Numbered from the stretch's first letter, positions 26,627 to 36,152 are shown. The stretch is 64,000 bases of DNA from Ruminococcus sp. Marseille-P6503 (GCF_900604945.1 NZ_UWPB01000001.1:496001-560000); one strand, 5' to 3'. Translations and numbers: made by a program. Notes: generated by a model not told the origin, from the letters alone.

Positions 26627-27915
26627 CAGTAAAAATAAACTCATTGGAGTTTGAAAATGTAAAAAGAATAAAAGCGGTGCAGCTTGAGCCATCAAAGGAA
26701 GGTCTGACGGTGATAGGCGGAAAAAACCGACAGGGAAAAACCTCAGTGCTGGACGGGATCGCCTGGGCGCTTGGCGGGGATAAATATAAGCCGTCTGAGC
26801 CGAAGCGTGAAGGTTCGGTAATTGATCCGCATTTAAAGATTACGCTCAATAATGGTATCGTCGTGGAACGTTCCGGGAAAAACGGCAGTCTTAAGGTCGT
26901 TGATCCTGCCGGGAACAAAGGCGGTCAGCAGCTTTTAAACAGCTTTGTGGAGCAATTTGCGCTTGACCTGCCCAAATTCCTCAATCAGAGCAGCAGACAG
27001 AAAGCGGAAACGCTTTTAAAGATTATCGGAGTGGGAGACAAGCTATATCAGCTTGAAGCCAGGGAACAAGCCGTGTACAATCAGAGAACGGCTATAGGGA
27101 GGATCGCCGACCAGAAAGATAAATACGCGAAGGAAATGCCCGTGTATACTAATATTCCTTCCAAGCCGGTTTCCGCTTCGGAACTGATCCGTCAGCAGCA
27201 GACCATACTTGCGAAAAACGGCGAAAATCAGCGTAAAAGGGAGCGTTGCCGCGCTTTGCAGGCTGAAAGAGACCGTTTGGCGGCAAAGGTGAACGATCTT
27301 AGTGAAGAGCTTAAAAAATATCAGAAAATGCTGGCAAAAGCACAAGAAGATATGGAGATCGCTTTTAAAACCGCCGAGGAGCTCGTCGATGAAAATACAT
27401 CCGAGTTGGAATCAAATATTGCGCAGATAGAAGAGATCAACAAAAAGATCAGAGCAAATCTTGACAGAGAAAAGGCGGAGATCGACGCTGAAGATTACAA
27501 AGAGCAGTATCGTAATCTTACCGATGAAATAGAAAAAATACGTCAGGCAAAAAGAGAACTGCTAAAAGACGCCGATCTGCCGCTTCCCGGACTTTCCGTT
27601 GAAAACGGGGAATTATTGTATAACGGATACAAGTGGGACAATATGAGCGGAGCGGAACAGCTAATCGTAGCAACCTCTATTGTAAGAAAGCTTAATCCCG
27701 AATGCGGATTTGTGCTTCTGGACAAGCTTGAGCAGCTTGACAGCGATACGCTGAAGGAATTCGGCAAATGGCTTGAGGAACAAGGCTTGCAGGCGATCGC
27801 CACCAGAGTTTCCACCGGCGATGAATGCAGTATTATCATTGAAGACGGAATGTCAAAGGAACCGGAAAAAATAAACGGATTCAGTTCATGGAACGGAGGA
27901 AAATTCAATGTTTGA
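26623..27915 (+). CDS. SbcC/Rad50-like AAA ATPase
   Basis: 430-aa ATPase of the SMC/SbcC type: N-terminal Walker A G-G-K-N-R-Q-G-K-T-S (about 32-41), a central coiled coil (about 190-320) and a C-terminal half with F-V-L-L-D-K-L-E-Q-L-D, a Walker-B-like strand with Lys where most relatives have Glu/Asp-Glu. Probably works with the next gene in phage recombination or DNA-end processing. First gene of the GC-richer replication/recombination block. Confidence 0.75.
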   Translation: MTVKINSLEFENVKRIKAVQLEPSKEGLTVIGGKNRQGKTSVLDGIAWALGGDKYKPSEPKREGSVIDPHLKITLNNGIVVERSGKNGSLKVVDPAGNKGGQQLLNSFVEQFALDLPKFLNQSSRQKAETLLKIIGVGDKLYQLEAREQAVYNQRTAIGRIADQKDKYAKEMPVYTNIPSKPVSASELIRQQQTILAKNGENQRKRERCRALQAERDRLAAKVNDLSEELKKYQKMLAKAQEDMEIAFKTAEELVDENTSELESNIAQIEEINKKIRANLDREKAEIDAEDYKEQYRNLTDEIEKIRQAKRELLKDADLPLPGLSVENGELLYNGYKWDNMSGAEQLIVATSIVRKLNPECGFVLLDKLEQLDSDTLKEFGKWLEEQGLQAIATRVSTGDECSIIIEDGMSKEPEKINGFSSWNGGKFNV

Positions 27916-28954
27916 AATATCAAAGGGAATAATTAATTCAGCGCAGAAGGTCGTGGTATACGGTCCGGAGGGCATTGGCAAATCTACCTTTGCGGCACAG
28001 TTTCCCGACCCGCTGTTCATAGATACTGAAGGCAGCACAAAACGGATGGACGTCAGAAGATTTCCCAAGCCGACAAGCTGGGAAATGCTTAATGGCATGA
28101 TAAAAGAAGCTGTAGAAAAAAAGCTGTGCAAAACGCTTGTGATCGATACGATCGACTGGGCGGAGCAGCTCTGTATCAGATCGATATGCGGCAGATATCA
28201 GAAAACAGGCATTGAGGATTTCGGCTACGGCAAGGGTTATGTGTATGAACGCGAAGAATTCGGAGCGTTTCTTAATTTGCTTACGGAAGCGGTTGAAAGC
28301 GGTATCAATGTCGTGCTTACAGCCCACGCTCAGCTTAAAAAGTTTGAGCAGCCGGACGATTTCGGCTCTTATGACCGTTATGAACTGAAGCTGGGGCAGA
28401 AAACAGGCTCGCAGATATCTCCTCTTGTAAAGGAGTGGGCGGATATGCTGCTGTTTGCAAATTACAAGGTGTTCAGCGTCGCGGTCGATAAGGATGGAAA
28501 GAAATATCGTCCTCAGGGCGGAGAACGGATAATGTATACCTCTCATCATCCATGCTGGGACGCTAAAAACCGCGACGGTCTGCCAGAGGAAATGCCTTTC
28601 AGATATGAATCAGTCGCGCATCTTTTTGCACAATATAATGATATTCTGTCCTCTCGTCAGGCGGCTGAACAAAGAGCAAACGACGCGCCGCCTGAAACGG
28701 AGCGGGAACAGGAAGAAATACAGAAAACACTTGTCATTCCTGATAATATACCTCCTGCTTTGCGGGATCTTATGAGAGCCGATAATGTCAGTGAAGAGGA
28801 GATCAGAGAGGTCGTGGCTCAGCAGGGCTATTGTCCTGTCGATATGCCGATAGCAAATTATCCGCCCGATTTTATCAGCGGCTGTCTTATCGCGGACTGG
28901 CAGACTGTACTTAAAATGATAAACGAGCTGGATATTAACGGGGTTCCGTTTTAA
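27908..28954 (+). CDS. Sak4-like RecA-fold recombinase/annealing ATPase
   Basis: 348-aa protein with Walker A G-P-E-G-I-G-K-S-T (about 18-26), Walker B-like T-L-V-I-D-T-I-D and T-A-H-A near residue 140, the pattern of phage Sak4-type single-strand annealing ATPases. A charged C-terminal extension (about 250-348) follows. It overlaps the SbcC-like gene by 8 bp and is followed by a DUF669 protein, a usual partner in such phages. Confidence 0.75.
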   Translation: MFEISKGIINSAQKVVVYGPEGIGKSTFAAQFPDPLFIDTEGSTKRMDVRRFPKPTSWEMLNGMIKEAVEKKLCKTLVIDTIDWAEQLCIRSICGRYQKTGIEDFGYGKGYVYEREEFGAFLNLLTEAVESGINVVLTAHAQLKKFEQPDDFGSYDRYELKLGQKTGSQISPLVKEWADMLLFANYKVFSVAVDKDGKKYRPQGGERIMYTSHHPCWDAKNRDGLPEEMPFRYESVAHLFAQYNDILSSRQAAEQRANDAPPETEREQEEIQKTLVIPDNIPPALRDLMRADNVSEEEIREVVAQQGYCPVDMPIANYPPDFISGCLIADWQTVLKMINELDINGVPF

Positions 28955-28977
28955 TTGAATTGAAAGGAGAAATAACG

Positions 28978-29490
28978 ATGAATGATTTCAGAGAATACGG
29001 TTGGGAAGATGAGATTTCGGAAGAAGGAGGAGCGTATCCTTTGCTTCCTGAGGGGGATTACGATTTTACAGTAGTAAAAATAGAAAGAGGACGGCATGAG
29101 GGGTCGGAGAAAATACCGCCGTGCAACAAAGCGATAGTTACATTTTCCGTCTGGGGCGCTGAGGATAAGATCGAGATCACGGAAAATTATCTGCTTTGCA
29201 ACAAGCTTGAATGGAAGCTTTCTGAATTTTTCCTTTCCGTCGGTCTTAAAAAGCACGGAGAACCTCTGAAAATGAACTGGGGCAAGGCCGTAGGTGCAAA
29301 AGGCAAATGCCATGTTATCAGAAACAGCTATAAAAAGAAAGACGGCTCTGACGGGCAGTCAAACAAGATAAAGAAGCTTTACGCTTACGATGAACAGGTG
29401 CGGACCGTCAAGCCCTTAAATCAGCAGCCTGCTTCGGGAGGCTTCGGCAGCTATAACGGCGGCTTCGGATTCGGAGGCGGTTCGAGGTGA
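28978..29490 (+). CDS. DUF669 family protein (single-strand-binding-like)
   Basis: 170-aa protein starting at the ATG at 28978 (AAAGGAG 9 bases upstream). It has the DUF669 layout: the L-P-E-G-D-Y-D-F-T-V strand, a K-A-I-V-T-F strand, and a Gly-rich tail (G-G-F-G...) like that of single-strand-binding proteins. Probably binds ssDNA beside the Sak4-like and helicase proteins. Confidence 0.7.
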   Translation: MNDFREYGWEDEISEEGGAYPLLPEGDYDFTVVKIERGRHEGSEKIPPCNKAIVTFSVWGAEDKIEITENYLLCNKLEWKLSEFFLSVGLKKHGEPLKMNWGKAVGAKGKCHVIRNSYKKKDGSDGQSNKIKKLYAYDEQVRTVKPLNQQPASGGFGSYNGGFGFGGGSR

Positions 29491-31076
29491 AATTAAGACC
29501 GTATCAGAATGAAGCCAAGGAAGCTATACTGAAGGAATGGTCAAGCGGCGGCAAAAAAACTCTCGCGGTTCTTCCTACGGGTACGGGAAAGACAATACTT
29601 TTCTCAGCGGTAACGGAGGAATGCGTACGGCAGGGTAAACGGGTGCTTATCCTTGCTCACAGGGGAGAACTGCTGGAGCAGGCGGCTGACAAGCTCAGAA
29701 AAACAACGGGTCTGGGAAGCTCAGTTGAAAAAGCCGATCAGAGCAGTTTGGGGTCATGGTACAGAATAACGGTAGGATCAGTTCAGACGCTGATGAGAGA
29801 AAAACGTCTGGCAAAGTTTCCGCCGGACTATTTCGGTACGATCATAATCGACGAGGCCCATCACGCTGTCTCAGACAGTTATCAAAAAGTGATACGGCAT
29901 TTTCCGGACGCTGATATATTGGGAGTAACAGCAACGCCTGACAGAGGAGATATGAAAAATCTTGGCTCGGTATTTGAAAGTCTGGCGTATGAATACACGC
30001 TGCCGCAGGCGATCAAGGAAGGCTATCTCTCGCCGATAAAGGCAATCACGATCCCGCTTGCTCTCGACCTTACAGGGGTATCGACGCAGGCGGGAGATTT
30101 CAAAGCAAGCGACATTGATACGGCTCTTGACCCTTATCTGTATCAGATCGCAGACGAAATGCTTAAATACTGTATAAACCGCAAAACGGTAGTTTTTTTG
30201 CCGCTTGTCAAAACCTCTCGGAAATTCAGAGATATTTTAATTGAAAAGGGTTTTAAAGCCGCGGAGGTAAACGGAGAAAGTTCTGACAGATCAGAGATAC
30301 TTAAAGATTTTGACAAAGGCAGATACAATGTGTTATGTAACTCCATGCTGCTTACAGAGGGCTGGGATTGTCCGTCAGTAGATTGTGTAGTTGTTCTGCG
30401 GCCGACAAAGGTCAGAGGGCTGTACTGTCAGATGGTAGGCAGAGGCACTAGGCTGTGCGAGGGAAAGAATGAGCTTTTGCTGCTTGACTTTCTCTGGCAT
30501 ACGGAAAGGCACGAGCTTTGCAGACCGGCGCACCTCATATGCGACAGCGAAGAGGTCGCAAAAAAAATGACAGAAAACCTTGCAAACGAGGCGGGCTGTG
30601 CGGTCGATATAGAAGAAGCGGAAAAACAGGCAAGCGAGGATGTTGTTTCTCAGCGTGAGGAAGCTCTGGCAAAACAGCTTGCCGAAATGAAAACTAGAAA
30701 GAGAAAGCTTGTCGATCCGCTGCAATATGAGATGTCTATTCAGGCGGAGGATCTGTCTTCATACGTTCCTGCCTTTGGGTGGGAGTGCGCTCCGCCGACT
30801 GATAAGCAAAAGGCGCGGCTTGAAAAGCTGGGAATATTCCCTGACGAGATAGACAACGCGGGAAAAGCCAAGCTCATCCTTGACCGTCTTGAAAAGCGCA
30901 AAAATGCGGGACTTACCACTCCAAAGCAGATAAGGCTGCTTGAAAGACACGGATTTCAGCATGTAGGAAAGTGGAGCTTTGAAAGCGCAAGCAGGATGAT
31001 CTCAAGAATTTGCGCTAACAACTGGAGAGTGCCCGGAGGCGTTGATCCGGTTTCTTATGTTCCGGAGGAAAACTAA
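29487..31076 (+). CDS. DEAD/DEAH-box DNA helicase
   Basis: 529-aa superfamily 2 helicase with GTG start overlapping the DUF669 stop. Motif I P-T-G-T-G-K-T (about 29-35), motif II D-E-A-H-H-A (about 121-126), T-A-T-P, and C-terminal motifs including Q-M-V-G-R-G-T-R. It carries a C-terminal extension (about 420-529). Likely role: branch migration or origin melting in phage replication. Confidence 0.9.
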   Translation: MKLRPYQNEAKEAILKEWSSGGKKTLAVLPTGTGKTILFSAVTEECVRQGKRVLILAHRGELLEQAADKLRKTTGLGSSVEKADQSSLGSWYRITVGSVQTLMREKRLAKFPPDYFGTIIIDEAHHAVSDSYQKVIRHFPDADILGVTATPDRGDMKNLGSVFESLAYEYTLPQAIKEGYLSPIKAITIPLALDLTGVSTQAGDFKASDIDTALDPYLYQIADEMLKYCINRKTVVFLPLVKTSRKFRDILIEKGFKAAEVNGESSDRSEILKDFDKGRYNVLCNSMLLTEGWDCPSVDCVVVLRPTKVRGLYCQMVGRGTRLCEGKNELLLLDFLWHTERHELCRPAHLICDSEEVAKKMTENLANEAGCAVDIEEAEKQASEDVVSQREEALAKQLAEMKTRKRKLVDPLQYEMSIQAEDLSSYVPAFGWECAPPTDKQKARLEKLGIFPDEIDNAGKAKLILDRLEKRKNAGLTTPKQIRLLERHGFQHVGKWSFESASRMISRICANNWRVPGGVDPVSYVPEEN

Positions 31077-33302
31077 ATGGATAATGTTAATTTACTTAAA
31101 ATACTTGAACGCATTGACCCTGCCTCCTGCGACTATCAGGAGTGGGTAAACGTTGGAATGGCTCTCAAGCACGAGGGCTTTTCCGTATCCGACTGGGATA
31201 GCTGGTCACGCTCGGACGTTCGTCGCTATCATTCGGGGGAATGTCAGTCAAAATGGGAAAGCTTTAACGGCAGCAGCTGTCCGGTCACTGCTGGAACGGT
31301 GGTACAGATGGCAAAAGACAGAGGATTCACCTTTGACTCGGAGGAATTTAAAGAGTTTGACTGGGACGGTGAAATACTGTACGAAACCGGAAATCCTTTT
31401 ATCGTAAATAACGGCGAAGGTATACCTTTTAAAGAACCCGAGAACTGGAATCCTGTACAGCAGCTTATTACTTATCTTGAAACGCTTTTTGAAGCGGGAG
31501 AAAACGTCGGCTATGTTACCGAAACGTGGAGCTCCGAAAAGGATGGCAAGGTAAAATATCAGCCTACAAAAGGAGCCTGCGATAGAACCGCGGGAGAGCT
31601 TATCTCGCTGCTGAACGGCTGCGGCGGCGATATAGGGGCTGTTATCGGAGATTACAAGCCTGAAGCGGGGGCGTGGATACGGTTCAATCCGCTGGACGGC
31701 AAAGGAGTTAAAAATGAAAACGTTACTGATTATCGTTACGCGCTTGTTGAATCAGATAATATGCCTCTTGAACAGCAGAATGCTGTCATCAGAGAGCTGG
31801 AGCTTCCTGTGGCGGCGCTGGTTTATTCCGGAGGAAAAAGTATTCACGCTATCGTAAAGATAGACGCTCCTGATTATGACGAATACAGAAAACGAGTCGA
31901 ATATCTGTATAAGGTGTGCAAAGCCAACGGCTTTGAAATTGACAAACAGAACAGAAATCCCTCACGTCTAAGCCGTATGCCAGGTGTGGAGAGAAACGGC
32001 AGGAAGCAGTTCATTATTGACAGAAACATAGGAAGGGAAAGCTTTGAAGAATGGAAAGATTACATAGAATCCATTAACGACGATCTGCCGGATCCTGAAA
32101 ATCTGGCTGACGTCTGGAACGGACTTCCCGAGCTGTCGCCTCCGCTTATCAGCGGAGTTCTCAGGCAGGGTCATAAAATGCTTATCGCCGGTCCGTCAAA
32201 GGCGGGAAAGTCCTATGCTCTGATAGAGCTGTGCATAGCTATAGCGGAAGGCGGCAAATGGCTCGGCAGCTTTGAATGTACGAAAGGCAGGGTGATGTAT
32301 GTAAACCTTGAGCTTGATAAAGCCAGCTGTCTGCACCGTTTCTATGATGTATACAAAGCCTTGGGGATACCAGGAAGCAATATCTCAAGCATAGATATCT
32401 GGAATCTGAGAGGTCACAGCGTTCCAATGGACAAGCTTGCTCCTAAGCTGATACGAAGAGCCGGTAAAAGGGATTACATTGCTATAGTCATTGATCCGAT
32501 CTACAAGGTAATTACCGGCGACGAGAACAGCGCCGACCAGATGGCTCATTTTTGCAATCAATTTGACAAGGTATGTACTGAATTGGGCTGCGCGGTGATC
32601 TACTGCCACCACCACAGCAAAGGCGCACAGGGCGGTAAGCGGTCGATGGACAGGGCTTCCGGCTCGGGAGTATTCGCCAGAGACCCTGACGCGCTTATAG
32701 ACTTAGCTGAGCTGGAGATACCGGATTCTTTATATAAGCAGCAGGAGGACAAGGCGGTCTGCGAAATTTCTTTAAACTGGCTTAAACGCTTTAACAAGGA
32801 TATGTTCTGCTCTCAGGACGATATGTACTCGCCTTCTAAAATACTCGATACGGCAAGAGATAATTTGATGAACAAATCATATAAGCTCATGCTTGAAGAT
32901 ATTGAAAAGGCAAAGAAGGCTGTGCGCGGCCGCACTGCCTGGCGCATAGAGGGTACTCTCAGGGAGTTTCCGAAATTTGCGCCGCTGAATTTGTGGTTTG
33001 ATTATCCTGTTCATAAGGCGGACGAGATCGGAGTTCTTAACGATTGTACAATAGAGGGCGAAAACAGCTGGCAGAAGAATTTTTCAAAGAAAAGGAGTAC
33101 TGAAGAACGTAAAAGTGAACGCAAGGAAAGTCTTGAAACCGCATTTAGCGGAGTGGCTGAAAATGGTAAATGCGCAATTTCAGAGCTGGCGGATTACCTT
33201 GGAGTAAGCGAAAAAACCGTCCGCAGACGCATAAAAGAACACGGCGGCTTTTGGGTGGACGGCAATGAAACTGGACTAAAGGACAAGGACAAAATCGGGT
33301 AA
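31077..33302 (+). CDS. Primase-helicase with PriCT-2 and AAA (RepA-type) domains
   Basis: 741-aa replication protein. Order: PriCT-2-like domain (about 1-85; D-Y-x-E-W-V-N-V-G-M-A-L-K), primase-like region (about 120-330), a hexameric-helicase AAA domain with Walker A G-P-S-K-A-G-K-S (about 371-378) and I-V-I-D-P-I (about 466-471) plus the C-H-H-H-S segment, and a C-terminal helix-turn-helix (about 690-725; L-G-V-S-E-K-T-V-R-R-R-I). Likely the phage replication initiator: its gene runs straight into a repeat-rich region that looks like an origin. Confidence 0.85.
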   Translation: MDNVNLLKILERIDPASCDYQEWVNVGMALKHEGFSVSDWDSWSRSDVRRYHSGECQSKWESFNGSSCPVTAGTVVQMAKDRGFTFDSEEFKEFDWDGEILYETGNPFIVNNGEGIPFKEPENWNPVQQLITYLETLFEAGENVGYVTETWSSEKDGKVKYQPTKGACDRTAGELISLLNGCGGDIGAVIGDYKPEAGAWIRFNPLDGKGVKNENVTDYRYALVESDNMPLEQQNAVIRELELPVAALVYSGGKSIHAIVKIDAPDYDEYRKRVEYLYKVCKANGFEIDKQNRNPSRLSRMPGVERNGRKQFIIDRNIGRESFEEWKDYIESINDDLPDPENLADVWNGLPELSPPLISGVLRQGHKMLIAGPSKAGKSYALIELCIAIAEGGKWLGSFECTKGRVMYVNLELDKASCLHRFYDVYKALGIPGSNISSIDIWNLRGHSVPMDKLAPKLIRRAGKRDYIAIVIDPIYKVITGDENSADQMAHFCNQFDKVCTELGCAVIYCHHHSKGAQGGKRSMDRASGSGVFARDPDALIDLAELEIPDSLYKQQEDKAVCEISLNWLKRFNKDMFCSQDDMYSPSKILDTARDNLMNKSYKLMLEDIEKAKKAVRGRTAWRIEGTLREFPKFAPLNLWFDYPVHKADEIGVLNDCTIEGENSWQKNFSKKRSTEERKSERKESLETAFSGVAENGKCAISELADYLGVSEKTVRRRIKEHGGFWVDGNETGLKDKDKIG

Positions 33303-33450
33303 TTGTCCTTTGTCTGAATTTTGGACAGACAGACAAAGTCGGTATTTTGTCCTTTGTCTTGAACAGGGACAAAGTCGAAAATTTTCGAATCTGTCTCAAA
33401 CGTGGACAATTTCGAAAAAATATCGAGTTTGTCCGAGGGACAGACAAATC
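33281..33450. other. Candidate phage replication origin (iteron-like repeats)
   Basis: Starting in the last codons of the primase-helicase gene, about 170 bp hold many copies of GGACAAA/TTTGTCC and GACAGACAAA in both orientations, two GACAAAGTCG copies (33332-33341, 33368-33377) and a 14-bp palindrome TCGAAAATTTTCGA (33375-33388), then an AT-rich stretch. There is no gene here. Repeats next to an initiator gene are typical of origins; the role is inferred. Confidence 0.55.
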
Positions 33451-33468
33451 TATTATTATAAATAATAC

Positions 33469-33500
33469 TTTTTGTCGGGTCTTAACCGCCCGACAAAAAA
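33469..33500. terminator. Terminator after the replication block
   Basis: An 11-bp stem TTTTTGTCGGG / CCCGACAAAAA (33469-33479 with 33489-33499) with a 9-base loop; symmetrical T/A runs allow action in either direction. Confidence 0.65.
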
Positions 33501-33536
33501 GTAGTTAGAATAATATTCGCGCGCGGGAGGTGCGAT

Positions 33537-33785
33537 ATGGCAAAAAGAAGTAAAGCGAAACAAGACATTGTTGACGCGGCAAGACGTATGCCGCCACTGT
33601 ATCACAAATTGCCTGACGAGGATTTTGAATATAAAAAAGCCAGAACGCTTTGGTGGCTCGTAAAACAGAATGCTATACTCAAATACATTTGGGACATTAT
33701 CAAACAGTCGGGCGCTGTCAAATATGATCCGTCTGTCGGTAAGTGGCAGGGCGTTGATTTTGAAAGCGAGGACGATGATGACTGA
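33537..33785 (+). CDS. Small phage protein, unknown
   Basis: 82-aa protein with GGGAGGTG before the ATG, basic N terminus, Trp-rich helix in the middle (L-W-W-L-V-K) and an acidic E-D-D-D-D tail. It overlaps the RusA start. No family recognised. Confidence 0.6.
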   Translation: MAKRSKAKQDIVDAARRMPPLYHKLPDEDFEYKKARTLWWLVKQNAILKYIWDIIKQSGAVKYDPSVGKWQGVDFESEDDDD

Positions 33786-34170
33786 ATTTTTTATGCCTAT
33801 GATACCGCCTACCGTAACAGCTCAGGAACACAGGGTAACCATGAAAAATGGCAAGCCGGTATTTTATGACGCGCCTGAGCTAAAAGAAGCCAAAGCAAAG
33901 CTTATCGCCAACCTGTCTAAGCACAGACCTTCGGAACCTTTCGAATGCGGAGTGCGCTTGACTGTAAAGTGGCTGTTTCCAAAAGGCAAGCACAGGGACG
34001 GCGAGTACAGAACGACAAAGCCTGACACGGATAACCTTCAAAAACTGCTGAAGGACTGCATGACTTACTGTGGTTTCTGGAAAGACGACTGCTTGGTGGC
34101 TTCTGAAATATGCGAGAAATTCTGGGCCGACGTTTCTGGAATATATATCAGGATCGAGGAGCTGCAATGA
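33775..34170 (+). CDS. RusA-family Holliday junction resolvase
   Basis: 131-aa resolvase that cuts four-way DNA junctions before packaging. RusA marks: I-P-P-T-V-T-A-Q-E near the N terminus, the D-x-D-N catalytic segment K-P-D-T-D-N-L-Q-K-L-L-K-D (about 83-95), and a conserved D-D-C-L-V-A strand. Two adjacent ATGs (33775, 33778) are possible starts. Confidence 0.9.
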   Translation: MMTEFFMPMIPPTVTAQEHRVTMKNGKPVFYDAPELKEAKAKLIANLSKHRPSEPFECGVRLTVKWLFPKGKHRDGEYRTTKPDTDNLQKLLKDCMTYCGFWKDDCLVASEICEKFWADVSGIYIRIEELQ

Positions 34171-34391
34171 TAGAACGTGAAATCAAAAGAAATCTTAACA
34201 AGCGCGTAATACTTACGAACGAAAGGCTGTATATAGAAGGCGCTGATTTCATTTTAGCCGGAGCTGTTATACGCAGAAATGGCGAAGGCTTTTTCTATCA
34301 GGCGATCTTGCAGGACTTGAACAACAGCAACAGCGTTTTGGTCTGCAAGCTGGAGGACATTAAGGAGGAAAACTATGAACCAAAAACATAA
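34167..34391 (+). CDS. Small beta-rich phage protein, unknown
   Basis: 74-aa protein starting on the ATGA overlap with the RusA gene. It has alternating strands and looks like a small barrel (V-I-L-T-N-E-R-L-Y-I-E-G-A-D-F-I-L-A-G). It overlaps the next gene by 17 bp. No family recognised. Confidence 0.6.
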   Translation: MIEREIKRNLNKRVILTNERLYIEGADFILAGAVIRRNGEGFFYQAILQDLNNSNSVLVCKLEDIKEENYEPKT

Positions 34392-34944
34392 ATTTTGTGA
34401 TAGCGCGGGTAGTTGCATATTGTTGAGCGTAAAGCCTCAATTCTGTAATTTGATTGCACAAGGCTTAAAGACAATTGAGGTGAGAAAAACACGTCCGAAT
34501 TTCTCATCGTTTAAATGCTTCATATATATGACAAGGTCAAACGACGCCTGTGCAAACGGAGGAAAAGTCATAGGCGAATTTATGTGCTATGACATTTCAA
34601 TATACCAAACAGAGTTTTACCCTGAGAGTAAACAGCCGGTTCTGGAGGCAATATGGGAATACGATAATGAAGAGGACGTTTTTACAGCTGTCGCTTCAAA
34701 TGAAGATGTGCAAAAAAGCAGATTTTTAAGAGAGACCTGTCTTGAACTTGAAGATTTCCGCAGATATCTGGGAAACGGTGAAAATTTGTTTTACGGCTGG
34801 CACATCTCAGACCCTGTTATTTATGACAGACCCAGAGAGCTGTCCGAGTTTTACAGGCGATCAGGGCGCGACCCTGTTTTAAAACCGCTTTCGCGTCCGC
34901 CGCAGTCATGGTGCTATGTTGAGGACGGTGAAAGTAATGGCTAA
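34375..34944 (+). CDS. ASCH-domain-like phage protein
   Basis: 189-aa protein whose first half fits the ASCH fold (PUA-like RNA-binding): S-V-K-P-Q-F-C-N-L-I-A-Q-G-L-K-T-I-E-V-R-K is the diagnostic start. ASCH proteins are thought to bind RNA or modified nucleotides. The C-terminal part (about 110-189) has no recognised domain. It overlaps the protease-like gene. Confidence 0.7.
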   Translation: MNQKHKFCDSAGSCILLSVKPQFCNLIAQGLKTIEVRKTRPNFSSFKCFIYMTRSNDACANGGKVIGEFMCYDISIYQTEFYPESKQPVLEAIWEYDNEEDVFTAVASNEDVQKSRFLRETCLELEDFRRYLGNGENLFYGWHISDPVIYDRPRELSEFYRRSGRDPVLKPLSRPPQSWCYVEDGESNG

Positions 34945-36070
34945 AAATATAACGGACATGAAGTCGCTTGATGAATTTATTCGCTTTACGCTTGACGAAG
35001 AACTGCTTGAAAAGCTGAACAGGTATACCAGAAAGCCTGTTTCGGCGCAGGAGGTTTATACCTTTCCGGTTATCCTCTGCGACAACGAGATTGACCGGGA
35101 CGGCGAACACTTTTCCGTCCCGGCGCTTGAAAGACTGGCGGAGCTTTTCGTGGGAAAGACGGGAATTTTCGACCACGATCCCAAGGGTGAAAACCAGACG
35201 GCGAGAATATTCGACTGCGAGGTGAAAACCCTTTCAGACAGGCTGACCGCCGCCGGAGAGCCGTATACCTGCCTTGTGGCTAAGGCGTATATGATGAGAA
35301 CGGATAGGTCGAAGGATCTCATCGCCGAGATCGAGGGCGGAATAAAAAAGGAGGTGTCGGTAGGCTGCTCGATAGGCAGAAAGCTGTGTTCGGTGTGCGG
35401 AGCCGATCTCAGAGAGAATCCCTGCGGTCACATAAAGGGAAAATATTATGACGGAAAGCTGTGCAGCGTTATTCTCGACGAGCCGACCGACGCCTACGAG
35501 TGGTCGTTCGTAGCGGTTCCTGCTCAGCGCAACGCCGGAGTTACTAAAAGCGAAAAACTCATTAATGAGTTTATTTCTAAAAATGACGTTATAACTGAAT
35601 TAAAGAACATGGCAAAACAACACTATGAATCTGGTAAGCCCGGTTCAAGAAACGCTTGTATATCATCAGCTATGGGCGATTACTGTAAACACTTAGCTAA
35701 GTTTATTGAAGATATGCCAGTTATAAATGTTGACGTTACTAAAGGTAAGGTAGTAATGACGTGTAACGACTGCATACATTGCGAGGTTTGTAATCACAAA
35801 GATAAAATTTGTGATCTTTACAAAGATAAATCTTTTATTGCGGAATTGCCCTGTAAGGTTGGCGATACGGTTTATTTTATCAAAGCCGCTTTTTCATATT
35901 TTCAAGACCCAAAGCCGGAAAAGGTAAGAAAAATAGAACTGTATGACGATGAGATAATGATACGCACGCAAAGCAGAACATTTAAAGGCACCGCAATTGG
36001 AGATATTGTATTTTTAAATAAAGAATCAGCAGAGGAAGCTTTAAAGAAAAGGAGGTCAAAAAATGCTTGA
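34937..36070 (+). CDS. Prohead-protease-like protein fused to a second domain
   Basis: 377-aa protein. Residues 1-205 resemble prohead-protease-like proteins of clostridial phages (D-N-E-I-D-R-D-G-E, F-V-G-K-T-G-I-F-D-H-D, E-N-Q-T-A-R-I-F-D, K-K-E-V-S-V-G-C, Y-E-W-S-F-V-A-V-P-A-Q) with a Cys4 motif (C-S-V-C ... C-G-H). From about residue 208 the DNA turns AT-rich and a different Cys-rich module begins (C-N-D-C-I-H-C-E-V-C), ending in a small beta domain with C-K-V-G-D-T-V-Y. The gene lies before the terminase, not in the usual place next to the capsid gene. Start at ATG 34937. Confidence 0.6.
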   Translation: MAKNITDMKSLDEFIRFTLDEELLEKLNRYTRKPVSAQEVYTFPVILCDNEIDRDGEHFSVPALERLAELFVGKTGIFDHDPKGENQTARIFDCEVKTLSDRLTAAGEPYTCLVAKAYMMRTDRSKDLIAEIEGGIKKEVSVGCSIGRKLCSVCGADLRENPCGHIKGKYYDGKLCSVILDEPTDAYEWSFVAVPAQRNAGVTKSEKLINEFISKNDVITELKNMAKQHYESGKPGSRNACISSAMGDYCKHLAKFIEDMPVINVDVTKGKVVMTCNDCIHCEVCNHKDKICDLYKDKSFIAELPCKVGDTVYFIKAAFSYFQDPKPEKVRKIELYDDEIMIRTQSRTFKGTAIGDIVFLNKESAEEALKKRRSKNA

Positions 36071-36128
36071 AATCTTAGAGCTAATAAGAGCTATTCTGAA
36101 AGGTGAGGAAAAGGAATATGAAAATTGA
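36063..36128 (+). CDS. Very small peptide gene, uncertain
   Basis: 21-codon frame (M-L-E-I-L-E-L-I-R-A-I-L-K-G) directly overlapping the end of the previous gene, with AAAAGGAGG just upstream. An amphipathic helix is predicted. It could be a real leader/coupling peptide or chance. Confidence 0.3.
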   Translation: MLEILELIRAILKGEEKEYEN

Positions 36129-36152
36129 TTTTTATAGCGGAAAGGAAGCGCC

